A stretch of 64,000 nt of DNA from Chrysomallon squamiferum (Eukaryota; Mollusca; Gastropoda; Neomphalida; Peltospiridae). This document shows positions 12,268-25,300 of the stretch, piece by piece. Made by a program: the position numbers and the translations under genes. Every line of letters starts with the position of its first letter. Positions within the stretch are counted from its first letter, which is position 1. Under the pieces are notes generated by a model. The model saw nothing but the letters and a program-made list of their open reading frames with translations, was not told where the DNA came from and ran no database searches. The DNA lies in the NCBI GenBank assembly GCA_012295275.1, contig CM022679.1:23654502-23718501 (forward strand). The letters run 5' to 3'.

Positions 12268-13621
12268 CTTTTACTTTGGAAATAATTAAAATTTTATCTG
12301 TTTCAAAAGAATGTTAGCTGTAACTTGAGAAAAATCCACGGGGTGGGATGTGGGGAATTGTTAGTTTTGTATTTAAAGTCACATTTAAAGCAGATGTCTT
12401 CTACAAAGCATATCAAGTTTGTGTAATGTAGCACGTATGACTCAGAGGAAAAACAATTTATCTTTACAATTTTGCACCCGGCACTACATATTTTATCTAC
12501 TTTCAATTTTGCATTCCGAGAAAGTGATTATCTTGAACATGTTCCTTAAAGTCATATGTAGTCTTCGAATTACATAAAATTAATATCTATTTTTGTGCAA
12601 GTTGTACTAAGTTTATTGTATGTATTTAGTTATTATATTTAATAAGAAACACCATTTCGAAGGACATACACTTAAGTGAGTATGTTTTTTGTTTTTGTTT
12701 TGTTTTTGTTGTTGTTTATTTTTTTACTACTATATTGTCTGGCTATTAATTAAATATTGTGTTACTTTATAATGTAATTATTATAATTATGCATATAGAC
12801 CGATACTGGTGATCATCAGGTTGTTAGGGTAAAAATTATATACGATAGCTGCAGTTAACATGATATGAGTTAGAAATTACTTGCGATTACATATGTGTAA
12901 AATATATTGATTTTGTTAGTAGTCAAAACTATTTTTTAAAATTTCCGAATTTCTAAACCAAAACTCAAAATTTAAATATAAAAAACCGAATGTAAATGTG
13001 GTTATATCATTAACAATAAAAGCGATATTTAGACAAAGATACAGTCATCAATCAGACCACCAACTGCATTTGTAACTAATCACGTTTTACAACACTTTGC
13101 TACATTGAAAAAAATTACTCTCTTATTTTGTTCAGTGTTTACACACATGCGCATAATACCGCAGCTGCACTTATTTAAAACAAATGCCTAATTACGAAAT
13201 TTGACAAATCTGATAATATTTATTTTTATATCTAATTTTAGCCCAAGCTGAATTGTCAGATTCCGTATCTAGAACATTTCTTCGACATTTATAAATGTTA
13301 TTTCATTTTACAGCACAATATATATATTACTGAATGTTGCAACCTTACACCCTTGTGATTGAACTTTTGGTAGGCGTTTCCTGTGCAGAATATAATTTAT
13401 TTCCTAACTGAGCTAAAAACAAACAAACAAACAAACAAAAAACCTGTAGCTCTTGTAAAGTTACTGAAAGTATTAATAATAATGTAATATAAGGTAACTA
13501 TATTAACCGTACTCCAGGTTTTTATCGTCATTCAAAACATGTTTAAAGGAAATAATTATGTAGCAGATTTTTAACTAGGTAAACTTGTATTCTGTTACTA
13601 TTTCGTTAAATTATCACTATT
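11003..13621. other. Region upstream of the TerD-fusion gene, no gene recognised
   Basis: AT-rich sequence with an (AATAAA)n/(AAT)n tract at 12154-12266 and an (AAAC)n tract near 13416-13440. It must contain the 5' end of the minus-strand TerD-fusion transcript. An ISRE-like GAAACCGAAAG (minus strand, 11824-11834) lies about 0.8 kb from that start codon. Open frames here are short and show no domain. Confidence 0.5.
12154..12266. repeat. (AATAAA)n / (AAT)n microsatellite
   Basis: AATAAA-type repeats pass into a pure AAT run. Confidence 0.93.
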
Positions 13622-14316
13622 AAAAGCCAGAAAGTAATATTTAACATTGGTATGGGTTCGGAACACGGAAAACAAAAATGAACTCTTAATTTCACTTCCA
13701 ATTTTCGTACCATTTAATCATTAGTCGATTACTTCAAAACAACTGAGAGAAAACTGCATTTTTTCACTTTTGTTAAAAAAAGTGATAATGACAAAAAGAA
13801 AATAAATGCACAGTTTAAATATTTTGAGGAACGGTTTGTGATACATGAAAATATTGGTTAACCTCAACGCCGCTCGTTGCAAAAATTAATGTTAACCATC
13901 CAAATATTATTAGAAACGCCCCTTAGGGTCATGACCTCCAGTTCTGCGAAAACAACTTTTATTTGGACTGCCTTGTACCTTTGCACACGGTACGTCATAC
14001 GTTCTCGTTTGCTTCTAATTCGCAGAATATCTACTTTTCGTTTCGCATACCGAGAAAATATTTTCGCGAACGTGATCTTCAAAACTATATAAAACTGATA
14101 AACAGTTTAAGTGAGACAATCTAACAGTGTTTTCTAACCATTTTTATGTACATAATTAAAATATGTATTTATCATTTCAAAAATATTATTGTTACCAGAA
14201 TGTAAAGTTTTAAAATAATTATGGCAAAGCGTGGGGTTTCCTTGGTTAATTAATAATTCGGTGAGTATTTTTCTTTTTGCGTAAAAAAAAAAAATAACCG
14301 TAAAAAAAAACCCCAG

Positions 14317-14350
<34 letters not shown>

Positions 14351-15777
14351 ACAAAACAAAACAAACAATAATAATAAAAGCAAGAAAGTAAATGTTATAG
14401 GTCACAGCAATAAAAATGTACTCCACATTAACATCCAGTTTTCTTAGCCTTTAATCATCGGTTGATTTCTTCAAAATAAAATATACTAAATTTGTTCTGT
14501 TTTATTAAATGTGAATATGAAAACTGATTAATCTCAACCTCCCTCGTTGCAAAAATTAATGTTAAACCATCAAATGTCATTAACAATGACAATTAGGGTC
14601 ATGACTTCCAGTTCGGCGTAAAAAAACCTTTTATTTGGACTGCCTTAAACTTTTGAACACGGTACTTCATGGTTTTTATCGATGAATATCTACTTTTCGT
14701 TTCGCATACCGAGAAAATATTTTCGTGAAGGTGATCTTCAAAACTATATAAAAATGATAAACAGTTTAAATGTGACAGTTTAACAGTGTTTTCTAATAAT
14801 TTTTATGTACATAATTAAAATATGTATTTATCATTTCAAAAATAATATTCATTAAATTATTGTTACCAGAATGTAAAGTTTTAAAATAATTATGGCAATG
14901 CGTCGTTAATCAATAATTCGTTGAGTATATTTCTTTTTGCGTAAACAGACTACAACAACTTCAACAATGATAGCAACAACAGTAATAATAAATATAAAAG
15001 AAAAAAAAAATCAAACAAGAAAATTGTTATAGAAAACTGTTATAGTGAAAGGGTTACAGCAATAAAAATGTATCTACATTCACATCCAGTTATCGTAACG
15101 TTTAACCATCGATCGATTTCATCAAAACAAAATATACTGATTTTTTTTTTTATAATTTTTATATATATATATATAAAATGTGAATATCATGAATATTGAT
15201 TAACCTCAATCTCCTGCGTTGCAAACGTTAATGTCATTAACAACGCCCATTGTGGTCATGACCTCCAGTTAGGCGAAACAAACTTTTTTATTTGGACAGC
15301 CTTGTACCTTTGCACACGGTACGTCACACGTTCTCGTTTGCTTCTAATTCGCAGAATATCTACTTTTCGTTTCGCATACCGAGAAAATATTTTCGTGAAC
15401 GTGATCTTCAAAACTATATAAAACTGATAAACAGTTTAAGTGTGACAATCTAACAGTGTTTTCTAACCATTTTTATGTACATAATTAAAATATGTGTTTA
15501 TCATTTCAACAATACAATTGTTACCAGAATGTAACGTAAAATAATTATGGCAATGCTTGGGGTTCCGTCGTTAATTAATAATTCGGTGAGTATATTTCTT
15601 TTTGCGTAAACAAACAACAAACTAACAAATAAATAACAACAATAATAATAATTAAAAACAAGAAAGTAAATTTTATGCCTGACAGCAATAAAAATGTACT
15701 CTACATTGACATCCAATTTGAATTTTCGTATCCTTTAAACATCGCTCGATTTCATCAAAACAAAATATATTATTATC
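13622..15777. repeat. Tandem repeat, ~0.62-0.75 kb unit, three full copies plus a partial fourth
   Basis: Units begin near 13622, 14376, 14997 and 15652; the fourth is cut off near 15777. The best-conserved part of each full unit runs from a GGTCATGAC palindrome (13926-13937, 14596-14607, 15253-15264) through CTTTTCGTTTCGCATACCGA to CTATATAAAA (14085-14094, 14744-14753, 15414-15423) and the hairpin AAACTG-ATAAA-CAGTTT. The hairpin's left arm is altered in copy 2. Unit 1 ends in a long poly-A run (about 14318-14349). Open frames across the units are not conserved between copies, so the unit looks non-coding. It could be a local satellite, a tandem array of small transcription units, or a duplicated enhancer/promoter. 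Confidence 0.88.
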
Positions 15778-16146
15778 TAATTATAAAAAAGACTAGACAA
15801 TAAACACCAAAATATATGCACAACATTCAAAACCAATTGATATTAATATGAAATCATTGTAGTTTTCTGAAGTTGCTAGCAAGAGATGACGATGATTTTG
15901 AAACATGCATCAGCCAATGCAGCCAAATCTTTCATAGATCCATTTTAATTTAATTATTTTTCTAACCTTCAAAGCGCTACAGACAACAGCCATATAATTA
16001 TAATCTTTAAGCAATCACAGCTAACAGGAATTAGATGTTTAATTATTTGGTCTCATGCGTCATTTGCAAAAAATGCATGGAATGTTCATGAAGTGCAATT
16101 GTGATTGGGACAGGTATTTTTCTGTCTGGTTAATTCTGAAGGCAAA

Positions 16147-16198
<52 letters not shown>

Positions 16199-16398
16199 TG
16201 CAGTAATTATCATAAATGTTTTATAATTATTGATTTTTAATAAATTGTTATAATTTTTTTTGCGGTAATGATGGATTTTTTTTAATAAAGTGAAATGTGG
16301 ACATTTATTCAGAGTAATACTCAGAAACAACAACAGACTCATTCTTTACAGATATATTGATAAAATAGGCGAAAACAGTTCATTGGCAGTAATCCATA
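15778..16398. other. Upstream region of the RNF213-like gene
   Basis: Contains an (ATT)n run of about 50 bases at 16147-16199 and about 200 bases before the ATG. No clear TATA box or other promoter motif stands out. Confidence 0.5.
16147..16199. repeat. (ATT)n microsatellite
   Basis: A near-perfect ATT run about 250 bases before the RNF213-like start codon. Confidence 0.96.
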
Positions 16399-19300
16399 AT
16401 GGCAGCCAGTAGTGATGGAAGTGGATCTGATGCTGCTTTACAGCCATTTGGTAAGTAACTATTTATTTGAAACAGTCAGCTACTGAATGAAAGTAAAATA
16501 TATGAAAATAACTAATACATGTATAAACATTAGCTTTAGGTAATTTTATTTTAAAAACTCTTTTATCAGTAATCATGATGAATAATACTAAAGGTAATTA
16601 AAGAAAAAGAAGATATAAACTTGTATTATTTCCTGAAATTTTTAAATTATATTTTATAATTTGTATACATTATGATTGGTAATCCAGTTTAATGGTATAT
16701 ATGTGTTTAATTATCATGTGAAAATAAAATGTTTGTCTACTTTCAGCATTTGTTATGACATCTTATTTTCATAATACATGTTTATATAGTAAAAATGAAA
16801 TTTTAATGACTTGATTATTTGTTTATGGTTAGCAGTCATATGTTACTCACAGTCAAGTATTTTAAATAGTTTGGTAACACTCATTGTTGAATTTACTAAT
16901 AATCTCTAACCTTGCACTCTTTGTTAACTATTTTTATACTCATTATTATGACAAACTGATATAAATTATGGTTCATTTTGTTCCTTTTTCTAAAAATTGT
17001 AAGGAAACAGTATGAATTATATTTATATATTATAATAATATGTATGAAACCAATTTTCTGTTTCTTAGTACCTGTAATTTCTGTTGTAATTTCATTTCCA
17101 ATTTCATTTTTGTTGTAATGTTAATTTGAAGTAGCATTGTTCCTTTTAATTTTCATTCAGATTTTCATTAAAATGTCCATTTAAGTTAGCCCATGTTTAA
17201 CAAGACAGTCCTTCTGAAAGTTCTCTCCAACAGCTGATGTTGTTGCTGATTTATCTTCTGTCATTATTTTTCTCTAATAAATATATTTCTTTTATTGTTT
17301 TGAACTCTGCTCTGTTTTGATGGCAGTTTCCAATATTTTTGCCACTTCTGTTACCTCTATCATCAAAAGCTGAAGGCAATGGACCCATTGTTTTTCTTCT
17401 GATAACCTTTTGATGTAAAAGCCTGAAGGGCATACTGAAACAATGGTTACCTGTCTATGACTTTTAGCTGCTGTATAGTGTTTTAAATCCTGGCATCAGT
17501 TTAGTATCCTTGTGCATGAATAAACTTTCAGTTAACAACCCCTTTCAGTACAAGGAGTCTTCATCCATATTAATTACTTGCTGAGGAAGGTATCCTTCCT
17601 AGATTATAAGCTTGTCCAATGCATGTACTGTACTCTTCACAACAATAGCAAAAACAAAATAAAACAAAACACAAACAAGTATAACCTAAGCATTTCTTAT
17701 ATCTATCAAAACAGAATACAGTATAATATTGAGTATTGTTTCACTGTGCAGCTGGCAACACAGTCTAGTTTGAGAACATAAGATACATGGTAAATGTATC
17801 CACTCCAACACCCTGAAGTTCACTGTATCCTATAGTGTGAAATTTTCTTTTAAAAAATAAATAAAATAAATACAAAAAAAAAAAAAAAAAAAAATTAGAA
17901 CATATTCCATCATTTTCTTAATTTTAAGGGCCACAGATGTGTACATTATTGGATTTTGTTTTAACATAACTGTACTAATACACAAATTAACAGATTTATT
18001 TATAGGACTAACATTTTTATTGATATAGGTAAAAAGTTTGACATGTTGTCATTTACAGATTTGTAGACTATAATTTTATTACACACTCTTTAATGATCTT
18101 CACTGAAGGAATTAAACATACACATTTTTAATATTATGAGATCTAGGGGACAGTGATTCATGAAAACAGTTGTAGGCCAGAATATGGTTACAGTGACAAT
18201 GTTTTCATACAATCAACAGCATATTCAAAGAAGTGCTGTTTTTTTTAAGATTAATTTATAATTAAATTTTTCATTAGATCTGAGGCTTTAATTACTACAC
18301 TGGGATCAACATTTAAAGCTATAAGTATCAAAGCAAAACTGAGGTTTTCTCTCAGTGCTGCAAACAGATAATTTATCTACTGTTGATACTCTTTTTCAAC
18401 TGTCTGAAAAATATAAAAGTCTGGGAAATTGCAAACATAAATGTTAACCCTGAAATGTACTGAAACATTAATGTTATAAAATAATATTATAAAGTAAATC
18501 AGAAATATTATGCAGATGTAAAAACAATGTAAACAAATGACATTCAATGTCAAAAAAAAATGCACAGATGAAAAATGCTGAGTGAAGTTTGTTGGGTTAG
18601 AATGGTTATGGATCATTGGATGCTGTTGTAAAATGGACTCTTACCTTGCTGAAAAGTGGGTTGAGAGAGGGTTGTCATGATCATTCATGGAATTCCGAAT
18701 AACTTAAAAGTTCCTAGAAGTAAGGTTTTAAGTGGGAAATAGCCAAATTTTGGAAAACCGATGCCTATGAAATTGAGAGTCAACAGTATTTATATTCTTA
18801 ACTATTATTAACTATTTCCTTAATGATTAGACATTCCAGTAGATAGCATCTGAACTGAAAGTATAATTACAGAATTCTTATATTCCTAAGTTACATAAGC
18901 AATGACTTTTCCTTAACATAAAATTATGCAGAGTTTCAACATATGAAGTTTTTTATTGAAAAGCTTATGACCTACAGTTTTGAGATAGGAATATTACAAT
19001 TTATAAAACCAGTATTCTAATAATCCTTAAAAAAACAAATAAGTTAAAAATAAACAATGTTTTGTAAAGAAAAGAGAATGATGTTAAGAAAACAATTATA
19101 ATAATGTTGATGTTTTTAAACTGTTGTCTTTTCTGTTCTCTGTTGATTTATACAGAATTTATTTTAATTTTCTTTGATTTATTTCCATTTCTCTTTCAGA
19201 ATTTAGTTTGAATGTGGATCCTGTGCTTGTAATGCAGAATGGAGACGAACAAGATATAGATGATTTTGAGAGTATTTATCCATATTTGGAAGATGTAATT

Positions 19301-22300
19301 TGTAAAAGCAACTGTTTTGCATCCTTCTCAAATGTTATTGTGACTAAGGTAAACAAGGATCTTAAAATAACAGTGATGGCAAACTCTCTAAAACAGTTCA
19401 ATGAAATAAAGACTGCTGTGAACAAAAAACAGTTAACACGTTTGATGACAGAAAAAGCTCAAAGTTTTGGTTTGGAACTAGATCTAGGCCTAGCAGCTGG
19501 ATGTACTGAACACATAAGATTAGATGTATCCATAACAGAGGAAAGGAGGACAGCAAATTATGCAGCAAGACATTTTACAAAAGTGTAAGCAAGTTTAATA
19601 TAAATATTTCCAAACAACTTGGATTCTGTATTAGGTTGATGTATCTTTAACAAATTTTGTACACTATTGTGTTGTCTATGCATTGGTGGGGGAAAAAAAG
19701 TTAACTACATCCAAACTTTTGGTTATGCAATTAGTTCAGGAGACTGATAATTTATGAAATTAAAAACAAACATTTCACAAACAATGCCTTTAACTGTTTG
19801 CACTGCTGTGGTTGGAAAGTATCTGTTGCAAACAACAAGAGAAAACTAATCAGAACTCTGCATTATGTCACTCAAATCTTTGTCAGCATTTTCTTTCAGT
19901 ATTCCTTTTAACTGTTATTTAACTAACCTTTCCATATGTTTTCATTGCCATTAATATTATTGACCATGTCCATTTGTTAATCCCTATAAATATTGAAATG
20001 AACAGCTGTACGCAATAAAATGTGTCTTTATTTGTTTATTTTGAGATTATTTTATTATGCCTGTAGGATAATTTCATTTTAAAAATAATAATAAAAAAAT
20101 ACTATTACTAAATGAATATATAAATAAATTGAAAAGAAAAATTAATAATAATTTTTAAAAAATATATAATTATTTTGTATTAATTAGACACTGTCTATAA
20201 AAATAACCCTGATTTTGCTAGGGGTAAAAACGTTTGTTGGAACAGTTTTATTTTTTATTCAGAATTAAAATTAATCATTGATTAATCTAAAATCTATAAT
20301 GTTTGCTAAGTGCTGACTTCCTCTGTGCCTAACAGACACTACTTCAACAATCACAATGCACTGAGTTATGGTGATATCTCCAGGGTAGTGTATAATGTTT
20401 CAGCAGTCAAGGGTTATGCTTTGTTACTGTCTACTACTATAGTTCAAAGTTTTGCTGTTAAATGATGAGGTTAGGAAATACTTTTCACTCATATTAGATT
20501 TCTTAGATCTGGGTGATTGTTAAGATCTTTATAAAATAAAATGATTGACATTTTTGTATCTTGCATGGAATCTGCACCCAATTTTATAGTATTTAATAAA
20601 CTAGCCACAAAACTTATCACTATCTTTTCAGAAATAGCTGAAATATTTTGGAATCCTCTCCCTGAGGAATTTTGAGGACATCACAAAGAATCAATTTCAG
20701 AATCGTATTAATAATGAATTCAGTTATTTCTACAGCTTATTTATATTTCATTATTAACTGATTCTAACTTGTCAAATCACTAATATAAATTTACACTGTT
20801 TGCTTCAGGAATAACAAAAATATTATTTGTTTCAAAAACTCTTGTAATAAAAGAATGATATTCTCACAGGAAATGGTGCCCTATTTCCAAAAGGAACTGG
20901 TAAATTAAAAAAAATAAATAAATAAAATAAAGTGCATACCTTATAAGAAATTAATGTAATTCTAGTTTCTTTTTAAAAACAAGAATGTTAAAAATCCTAT
21001 GGTTACAGTTTTTTGGTTTGTTTTCTTTTTTCTTCTTTTTTTGTGTGATCTCTTGCCATCTATTGCTATAGATATCTTATATCTTCTTGTTTATAATGTA
21101 TTTCAGTAAATCAAAATATTATTATTATTATTATTTATAGATCAACAGAAAAGAGAAAAGATAATTTAAGACAAGTAGAATCAGAGAGAAAAAGGAACAC
21201 AAATACAAATGAAAAGGTAAAAAACCCGTGTATTTTCTTTTTAATTATTTTCTTAAGTAAAAATTGTCATTGTTGAAAAAAGTTAATTACCATGTCTTAA
21301 CAATTTCTTAAAGATTAGGTAATTTGCAAATGTATTTTGTTCCAATTTCATTTTCAGCTTCTTCTTGATTATTACAACTTTTAATCATTTTTCTTACTTG
21401 ATCATTAATTTTATAAATTATAAATTTTATAATTTGCATTAATTTTATAAACAATCAAATAAATAAATAAATAAAACTAGTGTGATTGTATCACCTGATA
21501 CATTTTTCTATTTTGGCTATTAATCTACATGTTATGAAAAGAAAATATAATAATAGCCAGTCTTTATTTTTTTTATTTATAAAAGGCAGATTTTCACATC
21601 ACCTACTTGAGATTATGCTGTAAATTTATGTTTAGGTTCTTCACAGATGGAAAAGTTGATATGTCAAATATTTCTTCTACTGGATAATCAGTATAAGAAA
21701 AGCAAATCATATTATCTCAAAGCTTTGTATTTCTTTGTTTTATCTTTTTTTTTTTATCATTTTATACATGAGACTATATAAATAATTTTGTTTCAAAATA
21801 CAAAAATAAAATAATAATTACAGAATGTTGTGTGTACAAAAAAGTCAAGAACTCAGGAAAATTCTGCTGTTTCCACAATGACTGCCACCCAGAGTTTAAA
21901 GGAAGATCCCAGATATGAACAAAAACCACCATCTCCATCTAGCAACAATGATCCAGTATGTTTGAGTTTTCTTAATGCTTTATAAAATGAAGGCATATAC
22001 TGATTTTATATAAAACATACACATTTTTTTCTTACTTGATTTGGTTATTTTCCATTAATTTTATAATTAAAAAAACAACAATAAAACAAACAACACTTTA
22101 TTATTATTATTCAGTTTTATGCATATTTCCAAAAGAGACCAACTGTTGATCATAATTATGTTAAATATGCACAGAAAATCATCATAAAATTCTGAAAGGT
22201 GACATCACTGATCAACAAACAAAATATTGTGTGTATTTAATTAAGATTCTGCATCCTTACATGCTTCAGTTGTTTTCTTTCAGAAGAAATATTTGGTGAG

Positions 22301-25300
22301 AACTCTCACATATGGAGGACTATATAAATATTATTTATGTTAATTGATGTTAAATATTTCTGAATTCTTTCCTTTTTCTTTCTATTTGTTTCAAAATATA
22401 AAAATAAAATAAAATAAAATTGAAGATTTCATTTCAATTTCTAAATTAAGATTATGATTATTATTACAGAATGATGTTTCTTCAGCAAAGTCAAGAACTC
22501 TGGCAGATCCTGCACTTTCCACACTGACAAATGCAGAACATTTTAAGGAACACTCCAGATATGAGCAAAAACCATCACCTCAATGCAGCAGCATTGATCC
22601 AGTATGTTTGAGTTTATTAATGTTTTATTAAATGAAGGAAAATTAATTTTATATAAAACATATAAGAACCATTTAATTTTTCAATTTGAAAAATGAAAAT
22701 AATGTATTTATCCAAAACAATATCCTCACTGCAAGTGCAGCCAACATACAGTGACAAAGGAAGAATTTGTTTTTCAGATCACTATGTTTTTACTTTCGTG
22801 AGCACATGAAACTCATGATACAACTGACATCAGTTACACCTTTGTGTTATGTTTAACTTCTTGTGATTGTTTCCCCTAATATATTCTCTATTCTAGCACT
22901 GAATCCACATTTGTTTGTGAAAAAAAACGAAATAAAAAAGCAGTCTTTATTATTTTTATTATTATTATTATTATTTAATAAAAGGGTTCTTTTGATCATT
23001 CCTTGTCTGTTCACATCCAAATTTGATATAATATTTTCCTACCTCAGATTTTGTTGTAACTTTGTATTTTGGTTCTTTACAGGAGGAAAAGTTGATATGC
23101 AAATATTTCTTGAAAAAACTTGATAAACAGTATAAGGAAAACAAACTGTATTTTCCGAAAGTTTTGATTATTGTTGAGACCCATTTTTGGGTTCTCCCCC
23201 CTTTTATCTTTAATTTATCAATCTTCAGACCAGACTGAACAAAAATGTTCAGGAGACTGAGTAAAACAGACATACACAGATCTATATTTTCTTCTTTTTT
23301 CATTTGGTTTTGCATTTTGAAATTATTATTATTGTTATTATTGTTATTATTGTTTTATTATTTTAAAAGCTAATTCATGCTTACAAGTTCAAAATGTGAA
23401 CAAATAACATAAAAGTATTGAAAGTTTGTTAGACTAATAAAGAAACAGAATTTGAATACAAGTATAAACATGTCATTATACGTTAGGTTTTAAGGTTTGG
23501 AGATGAAGGTCTGTGCATCTATCGGGTTCCTCTTGGAAATATTTTTTTTAAATTTCTCTTCTTTCTCTCTTTATGTGTGTTGTTTCACGAAAAATGAGTA
23601 ACAATGTGAAAATTATGAAAACTAATATTGTGAATAAATTCTACAGATGAAAATAATTTTTGAATTATGCAAATAGGAGTATAAACTCTAGAATTATTTT
23701 ATCTGCTGTTCAAAGAACTGAAATTGGAGAGTATTTACTAAAGGCCAAGAAATCATCATAAAAGGTTACATTATATATTTCATTTGTGTTCTGCGTTGAT
23801 TTATTATTATTTAATCTGAAGACAGATGTCTGTTTGATCTTTACTTTGACCTTGTGGATCACATAATGACCTTGAAATGACCTTGCATGAAAAATTTAGC
23901 CCAACATGGCTTCAGCACAATGCATATAAAAATATTTGAGTTATATTAAATATTTTTCTTTAGTCTATAAAACTGCTTGAGTTATTTTCTTTCTGAACAA
24001 ATATTTGGTGACAATGCTCACACATTGAGGACTTTACATAAACATTATTCATGTTAATTTTATATTACTCTTTCTGAATTGTTTCCTTTTCGTTTCTATT
24101 CGTTTCAAAATATAAAAATAAAATAACATAAAATTGGAGATTTCATTTCAGTTTCGAAATTAAGATTATGATTATTATTACAGAATGATGTCTCTTCAGC
24201 AAAGTCAAGAACTCTGGCAGATCCTGCACTTTCCACGTGGACAGATGCAGAACATTTTAAGGAACAAGCTGGATATGAGCAATACCCATCACCTCAAAGC
24301 AGCAGCATTGATCCAGTATGTTTGAGTTTATTAATGTTTTATTAAATAAAGGAAAAATAATTTATATGAAACATAAAAGAACCATTTAATTTTTTTATTT
24401 AAAAAATGAAAATTAATATGTTTATCCAAAAAGTAATCCATATTACCTCGACATACAGTGATAACAAAAATTTAGCCCAATTTTGAATGTATACCGTATA
24501 TTACCATTTTGTGTTAATAAATACATAAATTTCAAAATAAACTCGACCATAAACTGATGGTTAAGATGACAGAATCAGGGATAGCAATAAAAACTGGAGT
24601 GCAGTTAATAGAAACAAGGCGTACAGTTATACTCGTATGTGATTTGGAAACCAGGTACCCATAAAAATGCTATTTTTAGATGTTAGGATATCATTGCCAT
24701 TATACCGATTATTTGTACCACAGAAAAAACATTCCCAGTGTCACAAAACCTTCACAGATAACTGTCATTTTGGTCTGGAAATTGTTTAATGAGAAATTTC
24801 CCAAGGAACATCAGCTCAGCTATCATCTTCATGACAAATGCAAATATTTGTGTACAAAAAAAATAACCTTAGACTTTTAAAATTAAAATTTTTGCTTTGA
24901 AATAAAGAGAAATAAGTATCTATTGTCAAGATTCAAATGACTGTTGTTTTTCTAGGCCCAGAACAATGTGTACAAGTTGAACTCACCATGCTAATTATTA
25001 ATCTAAATATAGGTGAAAATCACTATTCAAAATTTGTAATTGTTAATGAGTTAAAAACAAAATGTTTCTAGCTGATAAACAAATACTGCAATAATTGCAC
25101 AGAAACAAGGCCAATAATGGGAGGTAATATTACTTAGTATCAGTCTAGGAATGAGCTTGTTCCAGAATAAGTGGCTCTGTTTAGTTTCACATAAAGGACA
25201 GGAATTAAGAAAATATGAAAAGATTATCATGTTCAGTACACTGAAGAAGAAATTAGTAATACTGTTATTCACTGTATTGCAGTTAATAATTTGTTATATG

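Noticed and set aside
13864-14092. Open frames in tandem unit 1 (about 70 codons on each strand)
   Set aside because: Frames are broken in units 2 and 3, so conservation there is not at the protein level.
14134-14364. Open frame coding for a poly-Phe stretch
   Set aside because: It is the reverse of a poly-A run inside the 0.65 kb tandem repeat and is not conserved between copies.
16055-16342. Open frames on both strands with poly-Ile and poly-Asn
   Set aside because: They are translations of the (ATT)n microsatellite.
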